Assembly: GCA_000727475.1 (NCBI GenBank)
Contig: KL647288.1
Span: 10,108,055 to 10,172,054 of the forward strand
DNA from: Sarcocystis neurona
Lineage: Eukaryota; Apicomplexa; Conoidasida; Eucoccidiorida; Sarcocystidae
Reading direction: 5' to 3'
Length of the DNA: 64,000 bases
Shown: piece after piece, positions 11,068 through 23,300 of the stretch
How positions within the stretch are numbered: position 1 is the first letter of the stretch
Layout of the letters: each line of letters starts with the position of its first letter
Notes under the pieces: model-generated
Database searches by the model: none
Told to the model about the DNA's origin: nothing
What the model saw: only the letters and a program-made list of their open reading frames with translations
Program-made: the position numbers and the translations under genes

Positions 11068-14000
11068 ATGATGGAGCCGCAGGAGGAGAACGTCTACGGT
11101 CGTGCTTCGCTTGACGAGACAGCGACCGAAGAAGGTGCTGCTGCTGCGAGTATCAGCTGCGGATCAGTGGCAGCAGCAGCCACGGGGGAGAACGACTCCA
11201 GCGGCAGCAGCAGCCTGGTAAGCAGCCCTCCGTATCTTAGTCCCTCTGTCGGCTCTACTACTGCAGCGTCTGCGTGCGGTTCTGGCCAAAATGGAGAGAA
11301 TTTCGTGTGTGCAAAAAGGAAGGAAGGAATAGCAGCAGAAGATGGCACTGATACAGCTGTCTTCTCCTTTGCTGCTGCCGTTTCGGCGACCTCTTCATCT
11401 GATGCTGCCGGTTCCCGTTCCCCTTCCCCCCCTGTCGCTTCCGCTTCCTCTTCCCCTGCTGCTGCTGCACCTGCTGCACCTTCTTCCCCTGCCGCTGCTG
11501 CAGTCGCCTCTTCTCCTTGTATGGTAGGAGCACCCGCTTCTTCCCCTCCCTCTGTTGCAGCTGGCGAGGCGAGAACTGCTTTCGCTGCTGTGTGTCAAGG
11601 GGATAAAGAGCTCCCTAGGACGGTAGACGATCATTTGTGGAGAGCGGGGGGAGATGGAAACCACCAGCTGGGGTCTCCTCTCACCCGCGCTTCTGGGGAA
11701 GCCGTCGCCTTTGCTGCAGCGGAAAATCATCTGCCTATTGCACCTGGTGCGGCAGCAGCTGTTGGCTCGAGCCTCGCACGTGATGCTGCCGCTTCCTTGG
11801 AGGAGGCAGGGACCGCCTGTTCGACGCGCCCCACGTCTCCGGTGGCAAATAAACTCGACGCTGCTGCTGTCGTCGAAGGACAGCCTGTTGGTGTCGCTGC
11901 GGGCCTTGAGAAGCCAGCGGCTGCTGCTGCGTCTCAACGTGGAAGCGCGACTGCCGCTGCCGCTCGCCTCATTGTTTCTGCTGCTGCTGCTGCACCGCCG
12001 GCGGCTCCACCCGCCAGGGCAACAGCAGCATCACCGGCACAGGAAGCAGCAACAGCAGCATCTGTCGCCGGTGGGAGCAGCGAAAATACGACAGAGAAGA
12101 TGCAACGCGACGCCCCACAACAAGCAGCAGAGGCAGTCGATTGTCGACCAGCTGCTGCGCTGTTGGAATTGCAGCAGCCGTTTCTTGCTGCTACATATTT
12201 CCTGCCTCGCCGCCTTGCAGAACTTCACCTGAGTCCGCGCGCCATCGCAGTGCCTCCTCCTCTCCTCTACACACACTCAGACGCAGCCTCCACCGCCGGG
12301 GCTGCTCCACCTGCTGCTGTTTCTTCTTCTTCAACAGAGGCTGCCGCTCCGTCTGCTGCTGCTTCTTTTTCTCCGATTGCTGCTGCTGTCCTTGCTGCTG
12401 CTGCAGCTGGTGGCGTCGGTTCTCCAGTCGCTCTGAAAGACGCAACTGCTGCGCCTGCGGAAGCCGCTACTGCTGCTGCATCTGCTGCTGCTGGTGGTGC
12501 TAGCGCTGGGCCTCTTCTGGGCAGCAGAGAAATCGATGGGTCTGTACGCCGTCGCCACCGCCGCAGAGCAACAGCAGCATGCGTTCGTCTGAGTCCTGCT
12601 GCTGCTTCTTTTGTTGCGTCTTCTCCTGGGGGGAGTGCTCTCCCTTCGGCTGCTATTTGTCTTCCTTTCTCTTCCTTTCCCTCTTCTTCGTTTTCTAAGA
12701 CGGCGACGCACTTTGCTTCCGTGCCGGCCGGCGCCGGCCTGGGGTCTCTTGGTGGCCGCTTGCGTCTCTTCTTCTCCTTTTTCTCCATTTCTTCACTTTT
12801 CCCTTCCCTTCCTTCTCTCTCCGCCTTCTCGTCTGCAGTCACCTCCTCAGTTTCGGCCCTTTTCTCTCCCTCGAAGGCAGCGCAGGACTTTGCAACGCGG
12901 CTGGATCACCTCACGCAGCAGCTGCTGCGGTTCTGCTATTGCTTCATTGTCTTCCACTCGCTGTCGCTCTACTTCTTCCCTCGCTTCTACTCTGCGCTAC
13001 GCTACGGCCCGGATTTACATGTGGACCCGCTGCTGCTGCAGCCTGCCCCAGACGCCTGGCTCGGTTTCTTCTTCCTTTCCATCAACACTTCGGTCCACGT
13101 ATTCGTCAGAAGAGGCGTCACTGCCGCTCTTGTACACGCAGCACTTCTGCACTTGCTTCGGCTTGCTATTGTCAAAGTAACGTACAGAAGAAAAACTCAG
13201 AGAAGCTGCTGCGATGGCGCCGATGTATCGTCCCACGTTGCTGCTCTCGCTGCTGGTGCTGACGTGTCTCCTCCTGCTGCTGCTCCTCATCCTCCTTCTT
13301 CTCGCCCCCTCCCTGCTGCTGCGCGTCTCTGTGGAGCTGTGGCACACAGCAGGCCGCATGCGACGCTGACTTCAACTGCCCGTTGTGAGACGTTTTGCAG
13401 GCAGAAGGATGTCCCCTGCGAAAGACTGCTGCTGCGCGCCGTCAGCAGCCCCGCCGCCGTGACGGCGGCAGCAGCAGGACGCCCTGCTGGTTCTCGGCCT
13501 TTGGTTGCTGCTGTTTCGCCAGCAGGGACCTTCAGCAGCAAAAAGCAACAGCCCCGTCTCTCTGCTGCAGTCGCCGACACTTCTGGTTTTGCTGCTGCTG
13601 CTGCTGCGCCGACAGAGAAAATCTCTCCCTGCAGTTCACCGAGAGCCGCAGCACCCGACTCTCCCTACGCAGCAGCAACGGGCCTTCACCAGTGCGCCTT
13701 TTCTTCCTTGCGACTCTCAGCAGCAGCAGCAGCCGATAAGCCCGGTGCCATCGCAGCAGCAGCAGACGGTTCGGCCGTCACAACAGCAGCAGATGCCCAA
13801 GTAGCGACAAGACACGCTGACGAAGCCGAAGGGAGTGAAACAGCAGCAGCAGACGCACAAGCCGTAGCGACGCACTTCCTCGGAAGGGAGACGGGAGGAA
13901 CGGCAACAGCGGGAGGAAAAGCAGGATCAACAGCTGAGAACGTGATGCCACGCTCTTCCTCTGTGCAACCGTACCTTGTCGCACTTCCGTCTTTACCGAT

Positions 14001-15924
14001 ATATTCTTCACGACTGCGGTTCTACTCTTTCCTTGTCTCTGACGCTTGCCCTACTCAGGACGTTCGAGCGACTTTTCTCTCCGCTGCCCTGCTTCCGCAG
14101 AGAACTTCTTCTGCCTTTGGATATCCGGCTTTGTCGTCTTCGTGCATGCAGCCCTGCTGTGTGTGCGAGTCTGCGGGCGAGCAGCAACAGTTTTTTCACT
14201 TCTGCCTAAGACGCAACGACATGCCGCAGTCCACTGCTTCTCTCCCTTCCTTTCCTTTCTCCTACTTCGCGAGGTCCTCTTCATCTTCTCTGCCTCCTGC
14301 GGCAAGCTGCTTCGCGCCGCTTTCCTCATCGTCTGATGGTGCTGCTCGCGACCACGGCTCTGCTGTTTGCCAGCCCGACCGCACGCAGTGTACGTCTTGG
14401 CCCTCCTGCCTTTCCCTTGGCTCTTCTTCTGCAGGTGCTTCGTCTCTACTTGAGAAGTTTTCTGCTGCCGTTTCTGCTGCGACGCGGTGGCCCTGCTTTT
14501 CTTACGCTGCCGCGTTGCCACGCATGCGGTCCTACTCCTCCTGGCCAGCCGCGCCAACTTGCTGCCTGCAGCAGCATGAGCGAGAGCTGGCCGGCCCTCT
14601 CTCTTTCTTTCCCAAACTTGTCTCGCGGCCCTCTGCTACCACGTCTTTCCTCCCAACGAAGAAGAATCAGCAGCAGCAGAGCCAAGCGCATCTCGTTGTT
14701 CACCGTGTGCCGCAAGACCAACGGAAGAAAAACGACTGCTCCGCGGATTTGCTCTCTACACGCGAGCCCACACAGCAGCCGCTGCAGCAGGCGTGGGACT
14801 CTTGCATGGACCCGCGTTGGCAGCAGATACAGGTGGCCCATCAGTTCGCTTCTTCTGAAGAGCAGCAACAACAGCAACACGAACAGCCCCCTAGGAATCG
14901 ACATAGCGATAATTCTGTCTCGGTGTCTCCCAAGCGTTTGCCTCTACAGCACTACTTCAGTTTCCCTGTTTCTCCGTCGATTTATTCTTCTTCCGCCTCT
15001 TGCTCCTCTACGTCCTCCTTCTCCTTCTCCTCGTGTCCTCCTCGAGTGGTTTTGACTGCTGCCGTGGATCAGCTGGCTGCTGCTGCTGCTCGTGCTGCTG
15101 CTGTTCCTGCCGCTGCTGCGTCTTCGCTTTGCCGCAGCAGCCGCAGCAGACGTGGAGAAATTCGCAGACGCATGCGCTTTGTTTCTCGCGTCGTTGCGCT
15201 GCTCTGCTTCCTCTCCCTCTGCATTACTCTAAGTGCCTTTGTCTGGGGAGGCTGGCCCGCCAAGGCCGTGGGGTTTCCCGATATTTACCTTGGAGCTCTA
15301 ACAAAGCGGGGGGGCATCGGCGGACCAGAGAATTTGCAGCAGGTGCTGCGCTCGACCGCTGCTGCTGCAGCGCTGGCAGAGCTCGAAAGTGACGGTGGCA
15401 CAGGCAGCCTCACAGAGCAGCCAGCAGCGACAGCAGCAGGGGCGCGGGCGAAAAGCAACAACAGCAGCGGCTCCGGAAAGAAGACGACAAGCCTACCTCA
15501 TCACTACGACGACGAGCAAGAGAAGCAGAACCACCACCAGAGGCAGGAACGGCAGCAGCGAGGCCAGCTGCCGAAGCCCCACCGGCGGCGACAGCGCTGG
15601 ATGTACGGAGGAGCCCCGCAGGAAGAGCAGGAGCTGCTGCAGGAGGAAAACGGGGAGAAAGGAAGAGAGGCTGGGGAGGAACAGGGAGATAGCGATACTC
15701 AAAAAAACGGGAAGGAAACGCCGAAGCGGCAGGAGACTAGAGGAAACAATAGCAGCAGCAGCAACAGCGCCAGCAGCGGCTGCAGCAGCAGCAGTAGCAG
15801 TGAGAACAACAGCAGCGGCAACAGCGGCAGCAGCAGTGAGACGCAGGGAAGCGTCCGCTACCACGCGCTTCTCCTTTTCGCTGCTGCCGGGGCTGCACTC
15901 GACTTGTGGGGCGCGTGGACTAAA
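11068..15924 (+). CDS. Exon 1: low-complexity N-terminal region with membrane segments
   Basis: One frame stays open for 4.9 kb. The start is chosen at the ATGATGG at 11068/11071; an earlier in-frame ATG is at 11017. The first 580 codons are Ala/Ser/Pro-rich with homopolymer runs. A non-repetitive hydrophobic part at about 12,920-13,180 gives two likely membrane spans. Near 15,166-15,260 a basic stretch is followed by a clear membrane span, then a Gln/Asn/Ser-rich region. The donor is AAA|GTAAGA at 15925, phase 0. Between 13,180 and 14,500 the other frames also encode hydrophobic stretches. A GTACGT...TTCTTCTGCAG pair near 14,390-14,438 looks like a 45-base intron. Short introns that switch frame are therefore possible, and this exon may really be several. 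Confidence 0.55.
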
Positions 15925-16805
15925 GTAAGAAGTGCCGTTACCTATTTTCCCTGTGGTGGGGAGTTCGAACATTACCGCTTTCCTTGAAGAAAGTCTTATT
16001 TTGTAGGATTCCGATGCAACAAAATTTGCAGAACAATGTTGCTGCTCCACACGCCGGTGCTGCTGCTGTTGCTGCAGGTGCTGCTGCAGGTGCTGCAGGT
16101 ACTGCAGGTGCTGCTGCTGTTGTGGCTGAAGCTGGTGGTAGTGTTGCTGTTTTGTTTTGTTGCGGTGGGTGTTGCTGCGGTAACGGCGCCGGCTGCTGCA
16201 GCTGCTGTGCCCAGGACTTTTTCTGCTGCTGCTGCTGCGGCGGCTGTTGCAGATGTGGCTGCTGCTGATCTTGCTGCTGTTGCTGTTCACGTGCAGGTGA
16301 AGCTGGTCAGGCAGTTCCTGCATGTAAAGGATCTGCTGCTACCCGCCGCTATTTTCGCTGTTGTCCTGTCGTACGCGGCCCTGAACCTCAATGGCCTTCC
16401 CCCCTGCAACGCTAATGTAAGAACTGCACCCGCACGCATATATATAAATATATATACGCACGCAGATATCAACTCGTATACTAACTAATATATGTATATA
16501 TATATATATATGTATGCCTTGTTTATACCTGCACTTTCTCCACGTAGAGAAAGACAGAGCCTTTCTGCGAAGAGACGCACACCTTAACATATCTACACGT
16601 ACGCCTCTCTGTCCGGACGCACAGGAACTACAAGCGTATATACTCCTGTGTGTGTATATATATATATGTGTACGTGTATAAGCAGGTATATATGTATACG
16701 GATAGATTCGAGCAATTTGGTTTGACGTCCTACAGCTGTCTGATCCTCCGGTTGTTGATGGCCTACCTTGATGCCATGACAGTACGAGATATATATACAC
16801 TTACG

Positions 16806-16836
<31 letters not shown>

Positions 16837-17333
16837 AAGGTATATATATGTACATATGTGTGAGAGAAACTTGTAGTGATTGTTCATGTACTTATACATA
16901 TATATATATACGTGTGCAGATGACCTCTTTTGCTGCTACGCCAGTGTGATATAACGTTTTTCCCAAATATACACAACTTTGTATACACATATGTGTCCAT
17001 ATCCCAAACGTGTATGTACATATACATGGAAGACATATGTAGAGGTTGATTAGTGCTTCTCTCTCTCTGTGGATATATATATATATATGCAGGTGATCTC
17101 TGCCGCTATGTAAGTGTGAATTTAGTATTCTAATAATATACCCAAACGCATATATATATATATGTATACACATACCACGTATATCTATATATATATATAG
17201 AGAGAGAGATCGATTCGTGCCTTCCATTCGTTGTCTCTATACGTGTATATATCTACATGCAGGTGACCTTTCTTGCTGCTGTGCCAGTACAAAATATAGT
17301 TTTCTGCTAATATAAGCAAGTGCGTGTATACGT

Positions 17334-17364
<31 letters not shown>

Positions 17365-20300
17365 CACAAAGCGTACACTGATACATATATATATATATAC
17401 ACATTAAAATGAGAGACGTATAGTGATTGATTTACGTACATATATATACATATATGTATATGTACAGATGACTTCGCTTGCTGCTATGTCAGTGTGAGGT
17501 ATAGGTTTCTACGCATATATAGAAGCGTATACATATATATATATATGCATATATGTATATGAGAGCTGAACAAAGGTCGACTCATGCTTCTCGCAATCTA
17601 CATATATATATGTATACTTTCTATGTATATACGTATGTCTATCCATGCATATACATGCATATACGCTATAGTTGTATATATTTATCGATATCCTCCATAG
17701 ACGTGTATACTCGAATATGTACCTATACGTAACTATATGGTATGTTGAGTGGACACGCAGTTATGGTATAGAGATGTATAACTCCGTAGACATCCATATA
17801 AAGACATATAGATAGGTAGATAAATGCATATACGTAGACTCAAATATACGGGTACACATACATAGGTATATATAGATATGCAGATATGGATATATATGCA
17901 TCTAAATATACAGTATACATATATAGATGTATATGCATAGGTACATACATATCGATTATATAGATATATACGTATATATATATGTATATATATAATTGTA
18001 CGTGTGGATCTAAATATGTGGAAGCAGATATCTATATATATGTGTAGAAACGTGTATGTAGCTCTAATACAGTATGTTGATTATATATATTTTGGACGTG
18101 CATATAAGTTGTGAGAGTAGCAGTGGCCTCTTCTCCTGGGACACCAGCAGATAGAGACGGCGGAAAGAGCGGGAAGAAGACTCTGCGCGGCGTCGGTAGA
18201 GACAACCCGCAGCTGCTGCTTGGGGCAAAAGGCCAAGTCCGCTGCAGTAGCTGCCCTTTCCCAACTATATACGTCTCAAGGGTGAAACGTGTAGAGCAGA
18301 TATTGCCTTTTAATAGAGGAACTATTGCTTCCTTCTGTTGTTCTTCCTTCTGTTATTCTTCCTTCTCTTCTTCTCCTCCTGTGTACCCCCTCGTTATTAC
18401 TCTTCTAACCTTCGTAAGCGGGTACGCTCCAAGTGCTGCAGGGGCGGATATACGCCGGTGCGTCATCTGCGCTTTCCTTCGTTTGTTTTTTCTCCTCGTC
18501 TTCTGCCCTTCTCGTCTGGGCCTTCTCCTCCTCCTCCATCTTCTTCTCTTCCTCGTCCTCTTCCTGCGCCAACTTCGGCTTCTTCTCCTTTGTCCTTGCC
18601 TTTTTTGGGTCCCGCGTTTTTCGTGCTTCCCGAGGAACTTTTCTGGTTGTTGGTTGTTTTCTCTTTCGTTGCGCAGGACACGCACTGGGTGGACTTCCAC
18701 TCGAGAGAAATGGCCAACTACATCAATACAAACGTTGGTGACGCCCCGCATGCCCCGCCTCTCCTTTATTCTCTTTATGTTCGAATGCGAGACGGCGTCG
18801 AGCTGGCTGCTGACGTTTACCTGCCGAAGCAGTACTACGAGACAGCGGTTGAAATCGCCGGGGCCGAGCACCGCATCCGCCTCCTGCGGCTGCTGCAGCG
18901 ACGTCTTGTCTCCCCCGTTCAACGCCTCCGGCAGCAACGACAGCCCAAGACGCGCAGCAGCAAAGAAGCCCAGCAGCGCCGTCGGCTTCCTTCTTCTCCC
19001 AGAGAAGGGCAGGAAGAAGAAGAAGCCGCAGCAACAGCAGCTGAGCGAGAAGGAGAAGGCCACCGACCCGCAAGGAAAGAGCCAGAGACAGAAGAAGCAG
19101 AAGCAAGAGCAGGAAGAGGACGTGCAGGAAGAGGAGCAGGAGCAGCAGCAGCAGCAGAGAGAGATGGACGAGGAGAGGCTGCAGCAGAAGAAAGGAAGAG
19201 AGAAGCAACTGGGGGAGAAGGAGAAGAAGCAGCAGCAGGAAAGGTCCAGAGCGCAGCGGGAGAAGTGACGCAGGCCCAGGAGGAGGGGGGGGACGGCAGC
19301 AGAAGGAAGGCGAAGCAGCAACAGCAGCAGCAGCAAGACGGCGAGCCAGAGCGAAACGAGAGAAAACAACGGAAAAGACAACTCGAAGAAGCAGACCCAG
19401 ACAGCGAAGGAGAAGACGTAGAAGCAGACGATAGAGAAGAGGACAAACTACAAGAAAGGCGAGAAGAAGGAAGAGGAGGAGCCACAGGAGAAGAAGAAGA
19501 AGACGAAGAGGCATATCAGACGGCTGAAGAGAAGAAGCGGAAGAGGAGGAGAAGACTGCTGCACCTGCTTCAGGCTCGCGTAGAAGAACGACTACAAGAA
19601 GAAGAAGCACTGCTGCAGCAGCTGCAGCACCGCGTTGTTCGCCTGCCCACCTACCTAGACATCACTCGCTACAATCGACGTACAGAAGTGTACTGGCCGT
19701 TGTCTCTTCTTCGCATGTGGAAAAGTCCACGTGGCGCTTCTGTGAATTTGTGGAGCTGGCCCGCACAGCAGGCGTTCACTGCCAACGGCTACGCGGTAGT
19801 CGTCGTCGATGCCAGAGGCACAGGTATGCCCAAGAAAGGGACGGAAAGGAGGACAGAGTGTACGCAGCAACCGGAAATGTGTTTGAGCATGGCAGCAGAA
19901 AAGAGAGAGAGGCGGCCACACAGCCTCCTCTTGCGTTTGTATGCGCGTTTGTGGGGGTCACGGTAACGTATATATGTGTGTATGTGGTTGGACGTATATA
20001 TGTGTATATATGTTCGCGTGTATACATATGTACGCACGTATGTAAGCCTGTGTGCCTGTTTCCTCGTATGTGTGTGTATACGTACAGAAGTATGTCCTTT
20101 TACCTATACAGATCGATGTATACTTGTTTATCTACGAGCGTGTATATATATATGTATGTGTGTGTTTACATATGGGTGTATTCGTATGTACATAGGAAAA
20201 CATACACATTCAAGGTATATATGTATATGATTTCCACTATGTATAGGTTTATCATATACATATATATGTGTGCGTTTGTAGGTGTTCGGACGTACGTTGG

Positions 20301-23300
20301 TCTGCATATGCATGGGTGTGCATGCATACTTGTTGGTTTCTTATAAACATATGTGTATGTACGTGTATGTGTATTTGTGCACTATCTATCTATTTCTATA
20401 TCACTCTCTATATACACATATTTGTAGATGTACGTATGTATGTACATACATGGATCTTTATTTACATTTGCCTCAACAACTGCGACAATGGTTGAAACTG
20501 CCAGAAGCACCTTCCTCTTATTCTTTTGCATCAGCGATACATACATACTCATTCACACATATATATATATTATATGTATGAATTGAGAGATATGGCTATC
20601 ACTTACACACAGATATAACTAGCTATATAGTATACCTACACATGTGTATATATATGGATGAATTGGCAGGGATAGCTACCAAAATATATCTTTTGAATAC
20701 AGGCGTCTCCACGTACACCTACACAGACACACACCCACACACGTGCGTCTTCACTGTGTACAGAGGTGTATATACGCACTCGAGTTTCTATCAAACTATA
20801 GTAGTACGTAATAAATATCAATCTCTATATCTCCACGTACCCCCGTGTATATACGGATATATATGTATACATATCTCCCTACATGCATATGATATATGTG
20901 TACCATATGAAAATGTATATATTCCCACCTGCGTGCGTATACATGTATATACGTACACGGATGTGTGGTGAACATGAGTGCATACACGCCCACCCCTTCA
21001 TGCGTATGTACATACACAGGTATATGCGCAATAAATATCGATGTGTATATGCCCCCCTACATGCGCATATACATATCACACATACATATGTACATACAGG
21101 TGTGACCTGTACGCGTTTGACCAATGCAGACGTGTTCATACATGTAGGTTTATGTCCACCGACACGCGCACACGTATAACTCCCCGCGTGTCCACGCTTT
21201 CACACGCACTCACACACATAAATCATATGCATCAGCATGTATACCTTCCCGTGCGGCTCCCATCCCGCGGGCCTTCCCCTGCCCACCGTTTGCTCTGCGC
21301 TGCGATTGCTGCGTATCTGCGTCGTCGGAGCGCGCAGGAGCGTCGTTCGGCGAGCGGGTCGTCGACCTGAGCGAGGCAGAAGTCGCAGACAGCGGAGAGA
21401 TGGTCGCCTGGGTGAAGAGGCAGTGGTTCGCCAACGGGCGCCTTGGGGCGGGAGGCGTCTCCTACGACGGCATGACGGGCCTCACAGCAGCAGCAGCCCT
21501 GGCGCCCGACGCCGAGGCCGACGCGGACGGCGAGGCGGGTCGCGGGCGGGGGGGGGGCTCGAGGCGGGGCCGGGATTGAGGCGGTGCTTTCTTTGTTTAC
21601 GCCCGTGCATGTGTTCGGGGACTTGCTCGTTCCTGGGGGCCTCGTGTGTTCTTCGTTTTTGAACGACTACGCGGGGATGACGCGCGGCTTCGAACAGACC
21701 GGCACGCCTGCCAGTCACATTCTCACCAACTTCTGGAAGTATCCTTTGCACGTCGTGTTGGGAGTACGTCTCTTCTTTTCGACCGCAGCAGGGGAAGCAA
21801 CGACTCGCGAAGTCCTGCTGCCAAGCCGCGCGCGGCGTACACACCAGTGTCTGTCGACGACGTATACTCGATATCCACGGAAACTGACAAAAAGGGACCA
21901 CACATACACATGTATTCATATATGTATTTGTGTGTATATTCAAGTGTTTCCATATATACATATGCTTGCAGCCTTGTGTACGTATAGGTATTTGCACGAA
22001 TGCATACAAGCATGTGGACAGACGTACTCTCTATGAAGAGAGAGAGAAAGGGAGAAACGCACATGTGTGGGGCAGCACATGCATCCGGCAAAGGAGCCCG
22101 TGCACCTGCGTGTGTGTATTCACGCATATATTACTCGGGGAAAAAGATTGAGCAGATATTCACCATACGTGCAACGGGAGACACACACGGGGGTACAAGT
22201 CTCTTTGCTGGTCACTTTGAAGCGGAGTGTCGCCCACTTCAAGTCTTGAGCGTAGACACATGTATGTACACGTGTGTGTATATATATGTATACGCATGCG
22301 TATGTATATATATTCCCAATAGTAGATGCATCTTTCACGCATTCCTCGATGGGTGTCTGTATCTAATTTATACGTATACTTTTGCGTATACAAGTATCCA
22401 TATATGTATATACACGTATATGTGTATGCATATGCATATATATACGTGTGGATACAAAATTCACGTGTATATGTTTTCCCAACAACAGATATGTTTTCCT
22501 CGTATAGCTGGAAGAAGGTCTCTATCTAGATTATATACACGTGTACATACATTCACTTATCCCAGTATCCACACATGTATATACACATATACGTATATAT
22601 ATACATACATGTATACGAATATATATGTATACGGATATATGTGTATATATATAAACATATGAGTATACGCATATACATATATATATCTTCTTCAAGAACA
22701 GATACTATCTTCACGTATTACTGATAGTGTATCTATTTTATGTAAGTTATACATGTCTATACATGTTTGTATACAAATATCCCCAGGTGTATGGACACGT
22801 ATAAGTATATACATATATATATGTTGATATGTATATATGTATACGCACGTGTATGTATATGTTTTCCGTGAGACGTTTTTGACTGCAAGTGGAAGAGTAT
22901 GTGCGGGTATTTATATGTGTGACGGATCGATAGATGCCAGTGAGCGATGCTGACTTGAGAAATACTTCGAGTTGCTTCCCGTTTCTCTTCATACACCCGC
23001 ACGGGGGGAGGAACAGACGGAGAAAAGGAAGAGTTCGGTCTTCCGGCTGCTGCAGTGTGCGTCTCGCCGCTGCTGCTTGCTGCTCCGGCTCAGACGACGG
23101 CGCGTCGCTGGCCCCGCTCGCCTCTCCGCTCCGCCGGTCAAGAGGGGAGGGAGCTCTCTTCTTGTCTTCTCTCTCTGGCGATTCTACGGGCTTCTCACGC
23201 ATGCATGCAGACTTCTCTGTAATTTGTTTTCTTCTCCGTTTCCCCTTTTCGAGTTGAAGACGACCCCTTTGTGCGTTCCGCTGCTCACGGGCCTGCGTGT

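Noticed and set aside
18723..19610. 295-codon minus-strand open frame
   Set aside because: It is antisense to the hydrolase exon. Its Leu runs come from the CAG/GAAG repeats of the charged insert.
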